DNA of 54,927 nt from the NCBI GenBank assembly GCA_026645575.1, contig JAPKMW010000078.1, positions 1 through 54,927 on the forward strand, in the 5' to 3' direction. The notes beneath the pieces were generated by a model that did no database searches, was not told the origin of the DNA, and saw only the letters and a program-made list of their open reading frames with translations. This document shows positions 45,577-54,855 of this stretch, piece by piece. The position numbers were made by a program, and so were the translations under genes. Positions within the stretch are counted from its first letter, which is position 1. Each line of letters starts with the position of its first letter. The stretch comes from Caldilineaceae bacterium (lineage in GTDB: Bacteria; Chloroflexota; Anaerolineae; Caldilineales; Caldilineaceae).

Positions 45577-47848
45577 CAGTCTGCTTTTGCAGCGCTGCCC
45601 ACACCCGCTCCGGTGTATAAGGCAATTCATCAAGCCAAACGCCGGTCGCTTCATAGATGGCGGCGCCAATGGCGGGCGCGGTGGGAATAAAGGGCATCTC
45701 GGCCATGCCACGCACCCCTAGCGGCCCTTGCGGGTCGGGAATTTCGAGAATCACCGGCACAATCTCTTCGACCACATCCAGCACCCCGGGGATGAGATAG
45801 TTGCTCAGGTGGGGCGTCATCGTTTTGCCATTCTTCTGGATAAAATTTTCCAACAACGTCCAGCCGACCGACTGCGCCACCGCCCCTTCGATCTGCCCTT
45901 CAATCAATTGCGGGTTGACCGCCTTGCCCACATCATTGACGCTGACCAGCCGCTTCACGGTGACGTGACCAGTTTCCAGATCGACGGCGACATCGGCCAC
46001 CTGGGCGCAGTAGCCAATGGTGATGTGCGGGTCGCCTTCACCGGTGCCGGGGCTGTAGCCGGTGGTCTTGCGGGGGTGATAGAGGAATTCGGCGCGCGCT
46101 GGGCGCTCCTCATTCTGCCATTCTTGCAGCGCCCGTTCCGCTGCGCCTTTAATGGCATTCCCGGCCATAAAGGTCATCCGGCTGGCGGAAGAACTGCCGC
46201 TGGAACCGGCGGCGTCGGTGTTGTCGCTCTGTAACTCGACTTTGCTTAGATCAATCCCTAAGACTTCAGCGGCGATCTGACGCATAGCCTGGTGCGTTCC
46301 TTGCCCCACTTCGGCGCCGACACAACCAACCAACGCCCGTTCAATGGTCGTATCCCCCTGCAACTCGACCCACGCATGGCAATGTTCTGGGAAGCCCAGG
46401 CTAAAGCCGACATTTTTGAAACAGACGGCAAGGCCGGTTCCGTGCGCGGTGTGAGTACAGGAGGCGGTGAGGGAGGTTGCATGTTGCATGTTGCGTGTTG
46501 CGTGTTGCGTATCACTTAACTCGCCACCAGCTACTCGCCAACCGTCACCAGGATTTTGCATATGTTTGGCGGCTTCTTCCAGCACATGGAGGGCGGTGCA
46601 GCCAGGAGGAAGGACGGAACGGGTTGCTAGGCGGGAGCCTTCGTGCCATATGTTGCGGCGACGAAGTTCGGCGGGGTCCAGGCCAAGGGCGACGGCCAGT
46701 TTGTTGACCTGCATTTCGGCGGCAAAGTGTCCCTGCGGCCCGCCAAAGCCACGGAAGGCGCCGCTGGGACAGTTGTTGGTGTAGACCGTGCGCGCATCCA
46801 GCAGCACATTGGGAATTTCATAAGGGCCGAGACAGGAGAGAATGGCGTTGCCTAAGACTTTGGTGCTGGTATAGGCATAGGCGCCGGCGTCGCTGGTGGC
46901 GTCGATCTGAGCGGCAACAATTTTGCCGTCGCGCGTCGCACCCCATTTGGCCCAAATCACAAAGGGGTGGCGCTTGTGGTGGCCAATGATGCTCTCCTCG
47001 CGACTCCACACCGTTTTGATCGGACGCCCCGTCTTCCAGGCTGCAAGCGCCAACGCGATCTGAATCGAAATATCTTCCCGCCCGCCAAAAGCGCCACCGA
47101 TGGCCGGATAGCGCACAAGGATCTGCTCTTCGGGCAAGCCTAGAGCATGGGCGACTTGTTGGCGCTCTTCGTGCATCCACTGACCGCCACAGATCACTTC
47201 AACACGACCATCGGGCAGTACATGGGCCAACCCGGCCTCCGGTTGCAGATAGGCATGTTCCTGTGGTTGCGTGCGATAGGTGGCTTCCACCACGACATCC
47301 GCCTGGGCGAACGCCGCCACGACATCGCCTTGTTGAATGCGATAAGCATGAAGCACATTCGACTGCAAGTTGCGTCGGCCATAGGGGGAGCCGGTAAATT
47401 CGTCAGGATGGATCGCGGGCGCATCCGGCTGCATGGCGACTAACGGGTCGGTCACCAGCGGCAGCGCTTCATAATCCAGCGTAATCAGTTTGGCGGCAGC
47501 TTCGGCTTGCGCCTGCGTCTCGGCAATGACCAGCGCGACCTTATCGGCTTCCCAGCGCACCCGTTCGGCGACCTTGGTGCTGCCAGGACCACACAGCACC
47601 GGCTGATCATACATGACCAGCCCATACTCATTGACCGGCACGTCTTTGGCCGTGAGTATGTCAATCACACCAGGGGACGCCAGCGCCGCGTTGATATTCA
47701 CGGCCCGCAGATAGGCATGGGGGACGCCGGCAAAGACAATCTTCAGCCAGGCTTGCCCTGGTAGATCGAGATCGCCAGGGTAGGCAATCTGGCCGGTCAC
47801 TTTCTCTGTGGCGTCCCCCCTGGGGAGACTAGCGCCAAGTGCGCGCAT
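45569..47848 (-). CDS. Xanthine dehydrogenase-family molybdopterin-binding subunit
   Basis: A 759-residue large subunit of the xanthine dehydrogenase/CO dehydrogenase group. It has the N-terminal hammerhead domain ([18 protein letters not shown], about residues 16-33) and later molybdopterin-binding blocks ([43 protein letters not shown]). The C-terminal active-site region is [17 protein letters not shown], whose Glu should be the catalytic base. ATG 47848 follows AGAGGTG. A stretch of about 40 residues near 445-485 contains tandem heptamer DNA (46476-46511) and is absent from the usual family layout. No FAD or iron-sulfur subunit gene adjoins it. The substrate is unknown. Confidence 0.88.
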   Translation of the reverse strand: MRALGASLPRGDATEKVTGQIAYPGDLDLPGQAWLKIVFAGVPHAYLRAVNINAALASPGVIDILTAKDVPVNEYGLVMYDQPVLCGPGSTKVAERVRWEADKVALVIAETQAQAEAAAKLITLDYEALPLVTDPLVAMQPDAPAIHPDEFTGSPYGRRNLQSNVLHAYRIQQGDVVAAFAQADVVVEATYRTQPQEHAYLQPEAGLAHVLPDGRVEVICGGQWMHEERQQVAHALGLPEEQILVRYPAIGGAFGGREDISIQIALALAAWKTGRPIKTVWSREESIIGHHKRHPFVIWAKWGATRDGKIVAAQIDATSDAGAYAYTSTKVLGNAILSCLGPYEIPNVLLDARTVYTNNCPSGAFRGFGGPQGHFAAEMQVNKLAVALGLDPAELRRRNIWHEGSRLATRSVLPPGCTALHVLEEAAKHMQNPGDGWRVAGGELSDTQHATRNMQHATSLTASCTHTAHGTGLAVCFKNVGFSLGFPEHCHAWVELQGDTTIERALVGCVGAEVGQGTHQAMRQIAAEVLGIDLSKVELQSDNTDAAGSSGSSSASRMTFMAGNAIKGAAERALQEWQNEERPARAEFLYHPRKTTGYSPGTGEGDPHITIGYCAQVADVAVDLETGHVTVKRLVSVNDVGKAVNPQLIEGQIEGAVAQSVGWTLLENFIQKNGKTMTPHLSNYLIPGVLDVVEEIVPVILEIPDPQGPLGVRGMAEMPFIPTAPAIGAAIYEATGVWLDELPYTPERVWAALQKQTVV
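46476..46511. repeat. Heptamer tandem repeat inside a coding region
   Basis: Five heptamers (TTGCATG twice, TTGCGTG twice, TTGCGTA) lie within the molybdopterin-subunit gene. They encode [14 protein letters not shown] residues on the - strand. All three frames are open in this type of word. Only one arm of the usual palindrome is seen here. Confidence 0.8.
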
Positions 47849-47898
47849 TGGATTCACCTCTTCTACTGAACTACGTTTGATGCGTTATTTACCGGTAA

Positions 47899-47927
47899 TT
47901 GCGTGTTGCAATCTTTGTTGCTACAAT
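47899..47927 (+). promoter_or_regulatory. Promoter of mscL
   Basis: TTGCGT (47899-47904) and TACAAT (47922-47927) are spaced 17 bp apart. The -10 is also TG-extended (TGCTACAAT). The site lies about 75 bases before the mscL start. Confidence 0.5.
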
Positions 47928-48003
47928 AGTGCCGCTAGTCCAAAAGCAAGATCCTCGTGCATCGTCCTGGACTAGGTTACACGCTACACAACAAGGAGAC
48001 CTT

Positions 48004-48384
48004 ATGCTAAAAGAATTTCGTGACTTTATTCAGCGCGGCAATGTGATTGATCTGGCGGTCGCTGTCATCATGGGCGCGGCTTTCGGGGCTGTCGTCACAT
48101 CGCTGATTGGTGATATTATTACACCGCTACTCCTCAATCCCGCCATGCAAGCGATGCAGGTTGATGAGTTGGCCGCTCTGTCCATTAACGGCATTAAGTA
48201 TGGCGTCTTCCTCGCTGCTGTTCTCAATTTCCTGGTCGTCGCCTTTGTTATGTTTATGTTGGTGCGTTCGATCAACAGTATGACCAAGAAGAAAGAGGAA
48301 AAGCCCGCCGCACCACCGGAGATCCCGGCTGATATTAAGTTGCTCACCGATATTCGCGACCTGCTCAAGAAGCAACGCGCGTAG
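48004..48384 (+). CDS. mscL: Large-conductance mechanosensitive channel MscL
   Basis: The 126-residue protein is the standard MscL. It has the N-terminal amphipathic helix MLKEFRDFIQRGNVIDLAVA, and the first pore helix AVAVIMGAAFGAVVTSLIGD with the Gly/Ala pattern that lines the gate. A periplasmic loop, a second helix (FLAAVLNFLVVAFVMFMLV) and a charged cytoplasmic helix bundle (KKKEEKPAAPPEIP then LLTDIRDLLKK) follow. It opens under membrane tension to release solutes during osmotic downshock. AAGGAG precedes ATG 48004. Residues upstream in the open frame are not part of the protein. Confidence 0.96.
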   Translation: MLKEFRDFIQRGNVIDLAVAVIMGAAFGAVVTSLIGDIITPLLLNPAMQAMQVDELAALSINGIKYGVFLAAVLNFLVVAFVMFMLVRSINSMTKKKEEKPAAPPEIPADIKLLTDIRDLLKKQRA

Positions 48385-48388
48385 GGTT

Positions 48389-48458
48389 CAGCGTGCGTTG
48401 CACGGGGCAAAAATGGCAACTTAATCGCTGTCGTTTCTGCCCCGTGCAACGCACGCTG
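48389..48458. repeat. 21-bp perfect inverted repeat between mscL and hit
   Basis: Arms 48389-48409 and 48438-48458 are exact reverse complements around a 28-base spacer. The genes on either side converge here, so the structure may also end transcription. Its core GCGTGCGTTGCACG recurs in the smaller palindrome at 48936-48954. Confidence 0.9.
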
Positions 48459-48464
48459 TCTTAT

Positions 48465-48818
48465 CTATCCCCGCACCACCATCGGCCCCAACCGCCGCCC
48501 ACCCAACAAGTGCATATGCAGGTGATAGACTTCCTGCCCACCGTCCCGATTACAATTGATAATCAACCGATAACCGTTCTCGGCAATCCCTTCCTGCTGA
48601 GCGATTTTTGCCGCCACGGTAAAGAGCCGCCCCAACGCCGCCTCATCCGCCGCCGTAACATCGTTGGCTGTGGGAATGAGATGATTGGGAACGATTAAAA
48701 TATGAGTGGGCGCTTGTGGGTTGATGTCGCGAAACGCAGTTACAAGTTCATCCTGGTAGACAATGTCGGATGGAATTTCGCGCCGGATAATTTTGCTAAA
48801 GATGGTTTCCTGGGCCAT
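48465..48818 (-). CDS. HIT-family nucleotide hydrolase (HINT-like)
   Basis: A 117-residue histidine-triad protein. The N-terminus [20 protein letters not shown] and [20 protein letters not shown] are typical of HINT proteins. The catalytic triad is [14 protein letters not shown] near residues 98-111. Family members hydrolyse adenosine phosphoramidates and aminoacyl-adenylates. ATG 48818 has AAGGAA at a good distance; the open frame upstream is not homologous. It is a single gene between mscL and gnd. Confidence 0.93.
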   Translation of the reverse strand: MAQETIFSKIIRREIPSDIVYQDELVTAFRDINPQAPTHILIVPNHLIPTANDVTAADEAALGRLFTVAAKIAQQEGIAENGYRLIINCNRDGGQEVYHLHMHLLGGRRLGPMVVRG

Positions 48819-48935
48819 AACGTTCCTTGTGATTGGGGTGGTGACAATAACGCGTTCAACAACTTGTTTTGTTACGGCAAGGATAAACCGAGACGAGCGC
48901 GCTGTCAACACGCGTAGGGCGTTAGGAAGCAAAAT

Positions 48936-48954
48936 GAGCGTGCAACGCACGCTC
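48936..48954. repeat. Small palindrome related to the mscL-hit hairpin
   Basis: GAGCGTGCAACGCACGCTC is an 8-bp stem with a 3-base loop. Its centre matches the core of the element at 48389-48458, so related palindromes flank the hit gene. Confidence 0.75.
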
Positions 48955-49085
48955 CGCACTGAACAGTTGAAGATATATTAAAGAGAGAGTGGAAGCAATG
49001 ACGCTTTGCTCCTGTCACTCCATTATGTCTTTGTCAAAGGCGCTTGGATAAGCAAAATGCGCGCCACTAAAATTCATCTTTCGGC

Positions 49086-49166
49086 CACAGAGTTACGCAG
49101 AGGCGACACAGAGATCACAGAGAAAATCTCTACGCTTCTCTGCGAACCTCTGTGACCTCTGTGAAC
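49086..49166. repeat. Nonamer-type palindromic element
   Basis: The left arm (49086-49123) is built of CACAGAG-containing words and the right arm (49125-49166) of CCTCTGTGA-type words. The period is close to 9. It has the same design as the heptamer and octamer elements but a longer word. Confidence 0.65.
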
Positions 49167-49176
49167 CAAATGGTTG

Positions 49177-50628
49177 CTATGCCATATAAGTGCTTGCCGT
49201 CACTGCACCGCCGGCGCCCGTCCAGTTGGTGTGGAAGAAGCGGCCACGCGGTTGGTCAACCCGTTCATAGGTGTGCGCGCCGAAGTAGTCACGTTGGGCT
49301 TGCAGCAGATTGGCCGGCAGGCGTTCACGACGGTAGCCATCAAAGAAGGCCAGCGCGCTCGACATGGCGGGGACTGGAATCCCCAACTCGACCGCTTTGG
49401 CGACAACGCGCCGCCAGGCCGCTTGCGCCGCCTCCACCTGTTCCTGAAAATAAGGATCGAGCAGCAGGTTGCTCAATGCTGGGTTCTGGTCAAAAGCTTC
49501 TTTGATCTTGCCCAGGAAGACCGAACGAATGATACAGCCACCCCGCCACATGAGGGCAATGCCGCCATAGTTCAAATGCCAACCATACTCCTGCGCCACC
49601 GCCCGCATCAACATGTAACCCTGGGTGTAGGAGATGATCTTGGCGGCGTAGAGCGCTTCCTGCAAATCATTGACAAAGGCCGCTTTGTCGCCGGCAAAAT
49701 TGGGCGTGGGGCCGGACAGCACCTGGGACGCCGCCACCCGTTCCTCCTTGAGCGCCGAGAGCGAGCGCGCCATCACGGCCTCGCTGATCAGCGTCAACGG
49801 AATGCCCAAATCGAGCGCTGAGATCACCGTCCACTTACCTGTCCCCTTCTGCCCAGCAGCGTCAAGGATTTTCTCGACGAGCGGCTGGCCGTCCTCATCG
49901 TTGAAGGCGAGAATGTCGCGGGTAATCTCAATCAGATACGAGTCGAGCTTACCCTGGTTCCATTGGGCAAAAATCTGGTGCATCTCAGTGGTGTTTAGCC
50001 CTAACACCTCTTTCATCAACTGATAGACCTCGCAGATCAACTGCATATCACCATACTCAATGCCGTTATGCACCATCTTGATAAAGTGACCAGCGCCGGT
50101 TTCGCCCACCCAGTCGCAACAGGGCGAACCATCTTCCACTTTGGCCGCCACCGCCTGAAAAATTGGCTTGACATGAGGCCAGGCCGCCGGGGAGCCGCCG
50201 GGCATAATCGACGGACCATTGCGTGCGCCCTCTTCGCCGCCGGAAACGCCTGTGCCGATAAAGAGCAAGCCCTTGGACTCGACATAGGCCGTGCGGCGGA
50301 TGCTGTCGGTGTAGTTGGAGTTGCCGCCGTCGATGATAATGTCGCCAGGTTCCAGGTGGGGGATCAGTTGGTCGATAAATTGATCAACTGCGTCGCCGGC
50401 CTTGACCAGCAACATCACCCGGCGGGGGCGTTTCAATTGGCTCACCAACTCTTCAATTGAGTGGGCGCCGATGATGCTCATCCCTTTGGCGCTGCCGTTG
50501 ATAAATTCATCCACTTTCGATACGGTGCGGTTATAGACGGCGACGGTAAAGCCGTGGTCCGCCATGTTCAACACTAAGTTTTGGCCCATCACCGCCAGAC
50601 CGATCAGGCCGATGTCTGCTTTGCTCAT
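49177..50628 (-). CDS. gnd: 6-phosphogluconate dehydrogenase, decarboxylating
   Basis: A 483-residue enzyme that oxidises and decarboxylates 6-phosphogluconate to ribulose 5-phosphate with NADP. It has the N-terminal [35 protein letters not shown] (the NRT motif of NADP-dependent forms) and [34 protein letters not shown] and the signature [15 protein letters not shown] are also present. Full length fits the long (Gnd) type. ATG 50628 follows AGAGGAAA. It lies downstream of an LplABC-type importer and an SDR gene fragment, which suggests gluconate or related sugar acids flow here. Confidence 0.95.
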   Translation of the reverse strand: MSKADIGLIGLAVMGQNLVLNMADHGFTVAVYNRTVSKVDEFINGSAKGMSIIGAHSIEELVSQLKRPRRVMLLVKAGDAVDQFIDQLIPHLEPGDIIIDGGNSNYTDSIRRTAYVESKGLLFIGTGVSGGEEGARNGPSIMPGGSPAAWPHVKPIFQAVAAKVEDGSPCCDWVGETGAGHFIKMVHNGIEYGDMQLICEVYQLMKEVLGLNTTEMHQIFAQWNQGKLDSYLIEITRDILAFNDEDGQPLVEKILDAAGQKGTGKWTVISALDLGIPLTLISEAVMARSLSALKEERVAASQVLSGPTPNFAGDKAAFVNDLQEALYAAKIISYTQGYMLMRAVAQEYGWHLNYGGIALMWRGGCIIRSVFLGKIKEAFDQNPALSNLLLDPYFQEQVEAAQAAWRRVVAKAVELGIPVPAMSSALAFFDGYRRERLPANLLQAQRDYFGAHTYERVDQPRGRFFHTNWTGAGGAVTASTYMA

Positions 50629-50683
50629 GCGATTTCCTCTCTTTGTCATTGTTGATGCGTCAAGAAGCACTGAAGCTGGCTCT

Positions 50684-50689
50684 ATTATA
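50684..50689 (-). promoter_or_regulatory. -10 candidate of gnd
   Basis: On the - strand TATAAT lies about 55 bases before the gnd start. No good -35 hexamer is visible. It sits in the gap between gnd and the LplC-type permease gene, so gnd may have its own promoter. Confidence 0.4.
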
Positions 50690-50767
50690 TAACCCCACTG
50701 TCACATTGCCCCGATCCAAGAAGCGCCGAATGCGCTATGGCGCCTGATTTGTCATGACAGGTAGCAG

Positions 50768-51652
50768 CTATTCCTTCACGCCGCCAATCATCACCCCTTT
50801 GACAAAATAGCGCTGCAAGAACGGATAGAGCACCAGAATCGGCAAGGTGGCGACCACAATCGTGGCATATTTGATTGTCTCCCCAATCGGCTCGACATCG
50901 CCGCCGAGGGTGCCGGTGGTCATGTCGCCAGTCTGGTTGGCGATCAGAATCTCGCGCAGCACCAGTTGCAACGGGTAGAGGGTGCGGTCGCGCAGGTAGA
51001 TCAGGGCGCTGAAGTAGGCGTTCCAGTGATTCACCGCGTAAAAGAGCAGGATCACCGCCAGTGAGGGCAGCGAGAGGGGAATGATGACCCGCCAGAGAAT
51101 TGTCCAATCATTGGCGCCATCAATGCGCGCTGCTTCTTCCAACGCCGGCGGCACCTGTTCAAAGGCGGTGCGCAAAATCAGCAGGTTAAAGGTGCTGACC
51201 GCGCCTGGTACAATCAGCGCCCAGGGCGTATCGACCCAACCGAGCGTGCGCGCCACCAAGAGATAGGACGGAATCAGGCCACCGCTGAAAAAGAGCGTAA
51301 AGATAATAAACATGGTGATCGGCGTCTTGAGCAGCAAATTCTTGCGCGACAACCCATAGGCGCCCAAACAGGTCAAAAACAGATTCAGCGTCGTCCCCAG
51401 CACCATGTAGAAAAGCGTATTACGATAGCCGGTCATAATGTTGGGATTCAGAAAGACCGCTTCATAGGAAGCGCTGCTAAAGCCCAACGGCGCCCAAAGA
51501 ATGCCCCGATATTTTACCAATTGATTTGGCTCGCTGATCGACGCAAAGAGAACATAGAGCAGCGGATAGAGCGTAACAATCACCAACAAACACAAGAGCA
51601 AAATGTTGATCCAGTCAAAGATGCGTTCACCGAGCGGTTTCCGAATGTGCAT
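50768..51652 (-). CDS. Carbohydrate ABC transporter permease, LplC/YtcP type
   Basis: A 294-residue CUT1-family permease of the LplC subgroup. After a short basic N-terminus (MHIRKPLGERIFDWIN) it has six hydrophobic segments. The Ser-rich block YPLLYVLFASISEPNQLVKY (about residues 29-48) and YGLSRKNLLLKTPITMFIIF are typical of this subgroup. The ATPase-contact loop is LEEAARIDGANDWTILWRVI (about 180-199). It is encoded downstream of the LplB-type gene on the - strand with a 67-base gap holding a heptamer repeat. No ATPase gene adjoins it. Confidence 0.92.
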   Translation of the reverse strand: MHIRKPLGERIFDWINILLLCLLVIVTLYPLLYVLFASISEPNQLVKYRGILWAPLGFSSASYEAVFLNPNIMTGYRNTLFYMVLGTTLNLFLTCLGAYGLSRKNLLLKTPITMFIIFTLFFSGGLIPSYLLVARTLGWVDTPWALIVPGAVSTFNLLILRTAFEQVPPALEEAARIDGANDWTILWRVIIPLSLPSLAVILLFYAVNHWNAYFSALIYLRDRTLYPLQLVLREILIANQTGDMTTGTLGGDVEPIGETIKYATIVVATLPILVLYPFLQRYFVKGVMIGGVKE

Positions 51653-51668
51653 GGTTTCCTCCTACTAC

Positions 51669-51722
51669 TGACGAATTACGAGTTACCCGCCCGTAATTCG
51701 TAACTCGTAATTCGTAACTCTA
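51669..51722. repeat. Heptamer-repeat palindromic element
   Basis: ACGAATTACGAGTTAC (left, 51671-51686) faces inverse words GTAATTCGTAACTC (right, 51692-51721) in the gap between the two LplBC-type permease genes. It belongs to the same word family as the elements at 18692 and 35464. Confidence 0.8.
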
Positions 51723-52685
51723 AAATAAGCTATTCCCACTCTGTCGCCGGCTGGCCCAGTTGGCGGCCCAGAGGAGCGTCAGGTTGATCACCGAGTTGAA
51801 CAGGCCCACGGCGGCGCTAAAGCCATAATCGGCGTCGAGGATGCCTTTGCGATAGGTGTAGCTGGCAATGACATCGGCGGTGTCGTAGACCAATGGGTTG
51901 TAGAGTAAGATAGTCTTTTCGGAGCCGATGCTCATGATGGCGCCGATGCGTAGGATCAGCAGCACAATAATCGTCGGCGCAATGCCGGGCAGGGTGATGT
52001 TCCAGAGTTGACGGAACCGTCCGGCGCCATCCACTTTGGCCGCTTCGTACAACGTTGGGTCGATGCCGGTGATGGCCGCCAGATAGATGATCGACCCCCA
52101 CCCCACGCTCTGCCAGATGCCCGACCCGACATAGAGCGGCCAATAGAACTCCGGCGTTTGCAGAAATTGAATCGCTTCGACGCCAAAGGGCGCCAACAGG
52201 TTGTTGATCAAGCCATCACGTGCGAAAAAGTCGATCACCATACCCACCATCACCACCAGCGAGATAAAGTAGGGCATATAGGTGATGGTCTGCACCGTGC
52301 GCTTGAACCAGGGGCTGGTCAACTCATTGAGCATCAACGCCAGCAGGATCGGCGCCGGAAAGCCAAAGAAGACATCCAGCAGATTGATCGCCAGCGTATT
52401 GCGCACCAGCCGCCAGAAATAGATGCCATTGAAAAAATTCTGAAAATTTTCCCAACCAATCCACTCGCTGCCCCAAATGCCCTTGGTCGGGATAAAATCA
52501 CGAAACGCGATCTGCGCTCCATACATCGGGCCATACTGAAAGATCAAATAGTAGAGGATCACCGGCAGCAACATCCAATAGATGCCCTGATTGCGCTGCC
52601 AATCCTTCACCAACCGCTGGTAGAACGATGGTCCCGTGCGCTGCGCCGCCGGTCGCCGCTGCGCCATTGTTTGTGCCATTGCCAT
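51720..52685 (-). CDS. Carbohydrate ABC transporter permease, LplB/YteP type
   Basis: A 321-residue CUT1-family permease of the LplB subgroup. A basic N-terminal stretch (AQRRPAAQRTGPSFYQRLVK) precedes the first helix. Typical sequences are MLLPVILYYLIFQYGPMYGA and FRDFIPTKGIWGSEWIGWEN. The ATPase-contact loop is LYEAAKVDGAGRFRQLWNIT (about residues 217-236). It forms the channel with the LplC-type protein. Related systems import uronic-acid oligosaccharides (rhamnogalacturonan) in Bacillus; the substrate here is not known. Confidence 0.92.
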   Translation of the reverse strand: MAMAQTMAQRRPAAQRTGPSFYQRLVKDWQRNQGIYWMLLPVILYYLIFQYGPMYGAQIAFRDFIPTKGIWGSEWIGWENFQNFFNGIYFWRLVRNTLAINLLDVFFGFPAPILLALMLNELTSPWFKRTVQTITYMPYFISLVVMVGMVIDFFARDGLINNLLAPFGVEAIQFLQTPEFYWPLYVGSGIWQSVGWGSIIYLAAITGIDPTLYEAAKVDGAGRFRQLWNITLPGIAPTIIVLLILRIGAIMSIGSEKTILLYNPLVYDTADVIASYTYRKGILDADYGFSAAVGLFNSVINLTLLWAANWASRRQSGNSLF

Positions 52686-52701
52686 GAGCCTGCTCCTTGT
52701 A

Positions 52702-52763
52702 TGAATTACGAGTTACGAATTACGGCGTCCTTGCACGTAACTCGTAATTCGTAACTCGTAACT
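52702..52763. repeat. Heptamer-repeat palindromic element
   Basis: The left arm (52702-52724, GAATTACGAGTTAC type) and the right arm (52736-52763, CGTAACTCGTAATTCG type) lie in the gap between the LplB-type and binding-protein genes. With the element at 51669 it brackets the LplB-type gene. Confidence 0.85.
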
Positions 52764-52764
52764 T

Positions 52765-54408
52765 CTATGCGCGCTTCTGGAACCGCTCCAACGCCGCCTG
52801 CTGGATCCCAATCGCCTGTTGGATGCCCATGCCTTCGAGTTCGGTGACAAAGGTGTCCCAGGTTTCGATGGGTTCGGCGCCGGTGACGATCTTGGCGAAG
52901 ATTTCTTCATAGCGCGGGGTGACGTCGGCCATGATGCGGGCGAATTCGCGGCTTTCGTCTTGGGTCGGCGTCACCGGCGGCATGATCTTGTCGTGACCGG
53001 CCTGGCCCCAGGTTTTGTACGCTTCCTGCTGTTCGGGCAGGGCGAAGTATTGCTCCAGATAGCGAATATCTTGCACAAAGGGGCCGGCAAAGTTGGAGCG
53101 GAAGTGCTGCGCCATGCTCTGCGCCAGCGGCAGCTTGTCGGGATTTTGCATGATCAGATCGGTGTACTTGGGATAGTCGCCCTCCAAGTTATAGGTGAGA
53201 CCGGCCACGCCAAAGTTGAAGAGCATGTGCCCTTCGGCGCCATAGGGGTAGTCCAGCACCTTGAGCGCGGCATCAACATTTTGGCAAGCCGTGGTGATCG
53301 CCGCCGAACCGCCGCCAGGGTAGGTGCTATCCTGTTGACCAAAGGCCGCCCTTTCCCCCGCCTTGAGCGACGGATAAGGCGCGCCGACCAACTTGAAGTC
53401 GGGATTCTCGGCGCGGATCAGCGCGGTGAGCCGCCCCACGCCGCTGCCCACCAGCAACATCGACGAGGCGATGTTCCCGCTGGTCATCTGGGCGTCAAAG
53501 GCTTTGGCGTCCATGGCAAAGCTGTCCGGGTGGAAATAGCCGGCCTGACTCCATCCGACAATCGTCTTCAGGAACTCTTTGTACTCCGGTTGCAGCGGGC
53601 CATACTTCACCGTGCCGCCATCGTTGTAATAGTCCATGCCAATGCCCCAGGCGCCGATAAAGGCGTTGCCATAGGAGAAGCCAGTGATGCCCTTGCCAAA
53701 GAGATAGCTGGTGAAGGGGTATTCATCATCAGCGCCGTTGCCGTTCAAATCTTGCCCCTTGAGCTTGGCAAACATCGCGCTCCACTCGTCAATGGTGGTC
53801 GGCACGGCAGTGATGCCGGCCTTGTCCAGATAATCCTGGCGAATGGCCGGGCCGGCAAAGGTGCGCAACCCATCGTTGCCGCGCAGGAAGGGATAGCAGT
53901 AGAGATCGCCTTCGTCGGTGACAATCAAGCGCCGCCATTCGGGGTGATCATCCAGCGTCTGTTTGAAATTGGGCGACTTGCCGCCGTCAATCTGCTCCTT
54001 GAGCGAGATAATCACGCCATCCTTGAGCGCTTTGCCCGGCCCGCCGGGGAAGGTCAGCCAGTTGGTTTCGATAATGTCGGGGAATTGACCGGAGGCGATC
54101 ATCAAGTTGAAGGCTTCGGTCGCCTGTGGGTTGTCGGGCGCGTGTTGGAATTCGAGCTTGACGCCGGTGATTTGCTCCAATTCCTGATAACAGGTCAACT
54201 CGCCGTAGCTCTGCAAGGTCGCGGCCACATTGGCGGTTAGCACCGTCCAATAGGTTAGCGTCACCCCTTCCGTGCTGGGGGCCGCTTCACCGCCCCCTTG
54301 CGCTTGTTCGGCGCTATTCGATGGGCCACAAGCCGCCAACGCCAGGGCGCCTAAACCGACGCCGGTTGCCTGTAAAAACGCACGACGGGAAAGTTGTTGC
54401 TGTAACAT
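52765..54408 (-). CDS. Extracellular sugar-binding protein, LplA/YtcQ type
   Basis: A 547-residue solute-binding protein. The N-terminus MLQQQLSRRAFLQATGVGLG is a twin-arginine-like signal with lipobox-like LAAC at about residues 24-27. The mature part (VTLTYWTVLTANVAATLQSY, then a YPFLRGNDGLRTFAG block) is typical of the large LplA/YtcQ binding proteins of family 1. GGAGGAA precedes ATG 54408; the longer open frame upstream is repeat-derived. With the two permeases downstream it forms one importer. It is adjacent to the truncated SDR gene. Confidence 0.92.
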   Translation of the reverse strand: MLQQQLSRRAFLQATGVGLGALALAACGPSNSAEQAQGGGEAAPSTEGVTLTYWTVLTANVAATLQSYGELTCYQELEQITGVKLEFQHAPDNPQATEAFNLMIASGQFPDIIETNWLTFPGGPGKALKDGVIISLKEQIDGGKSPNFKQTLDDHPEWRRLIVTDEGDLYCYPFLRGNDGLRTFAGPAIRQDYLDKAGITAVPTTIDEWSAMFAKLKGQDLNGNGADDEYPFTSYLFGKGITGFSYGNAFIGAWGIGMDYYNDGGTVKYGPLQPEYKEFLKTIVGWSQAGYFHPDSFAMDAKAFDAQMTSGNIASSMLLVGSGVGRLTALIRAENPDFKLVGAPYPSLKAGERAAFGQQDSTYPGGGSAAITTACQNVDAALKVLDYPYGAEGHMLFNFGVAGLTYNLEGDYPKYTDLIMQNPDKLPLAQSMAQHFRSNFAGPFVQDIRYLEQYFALPEQQEAYKTWGQAGHDKIMPPVTPTQDESREFARIMADVTPRYEEIFAKIVTGAEPIETWDTFVTELEGMGIQQAIGIQQAALERFQKRA

Positions 54409-54435
54409 GCGGTTCCTCCATTGGTTTGAATATTG

Positions 54436-54568
54436 TGATGCGTGATTCGTAATTCGTAATTCGTGATTCGTAATTCGTGTTGCGTGAACGGTGAATGGCA
54501 GACAGCACAAAGTACACATAGTGCGTGGTGCGCAGCACAAAGCACGCAGTACGAATCACGTAGTACGG
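54436..54568. repeat. Long heptamer-repeat palindromic element
   Basis: The left arm (54436-54497) has GATTCGT/AATTCGT words and then GTTGCGT. The right arm (54504-54568) has more degenerate words such as AGCACAA, GAATCAC and GTAGTAC. The period is 7 throughout. It lies before the binding-protein gene and probably overlaps its promoter region. Confidence 0.75.
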
Positions 54569-54612
54569 GAAAACAATTGCTGATTTGGTTGGTTTGAATA
54601 AACAGAAAAGGG

Positions 54613-54855
54613 CTAGACGCCGCTAAAGGCGCTGAAGCCTCCGTCCACGGGCACGACAACGCCGTTGACAAAAGCGGCGCCGGGGCTACAGAGCCAGATC
54701 AGGGTGCTGATCAACTCCGTCGGTTGACCAAAGCGACCAGCGGGCGTATGGTCGATGATGGTCTGGCCGCGGGCGGTGAGCGAGCCATCGGCGTTGAGGA
54801 GTAACGCTCGGTTCTGATCACCGACAAAGAAGCCGGGGGCAATGGCATTGTATAA
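54613..54855 (-). pseudogene. SDR-family dehydrogenase, C-terminal fragment
   Basis: About 80 residues of a short-chain dehydrogenase read from NAIAPGFFVGDQNRALLLNA through GRFGQPTELISTLIWLCS to VPVDGGFSAFSGV. This covers the last third of the usual 250-260 residue protein. The pattern NAIAPGFFxxxQNRALL is close to D-mannonate/fructuronate reductases and gluconate-type SDRs. The catalytic YxxxK region would lie upstream and is missing: homology stops at about 54855, where an IS-like end begins. It is probably a gene broken by insertion, or its other part lies beyond the window. Context (importer, gnd) suggests sugar-acid reduction. Confidence 0.75.

Larger units (their letters stand above)
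48819..49176. other. Intergenic region between hit and gnd
   Basis: This 358-bp gap holds the palindrome GAGCGTGC/GCACGCTC (48936-48954) and a roughly 9-base-period element at 49086-49166. I find no gene in it. Confidence 0.5.

Noticed and set aside
52819..54240. 473-codon + strand frame opposite the LplA-type gene
   Set aside because: Antisense shadow of a gene with a clear signal sequence and ribosome binding site.
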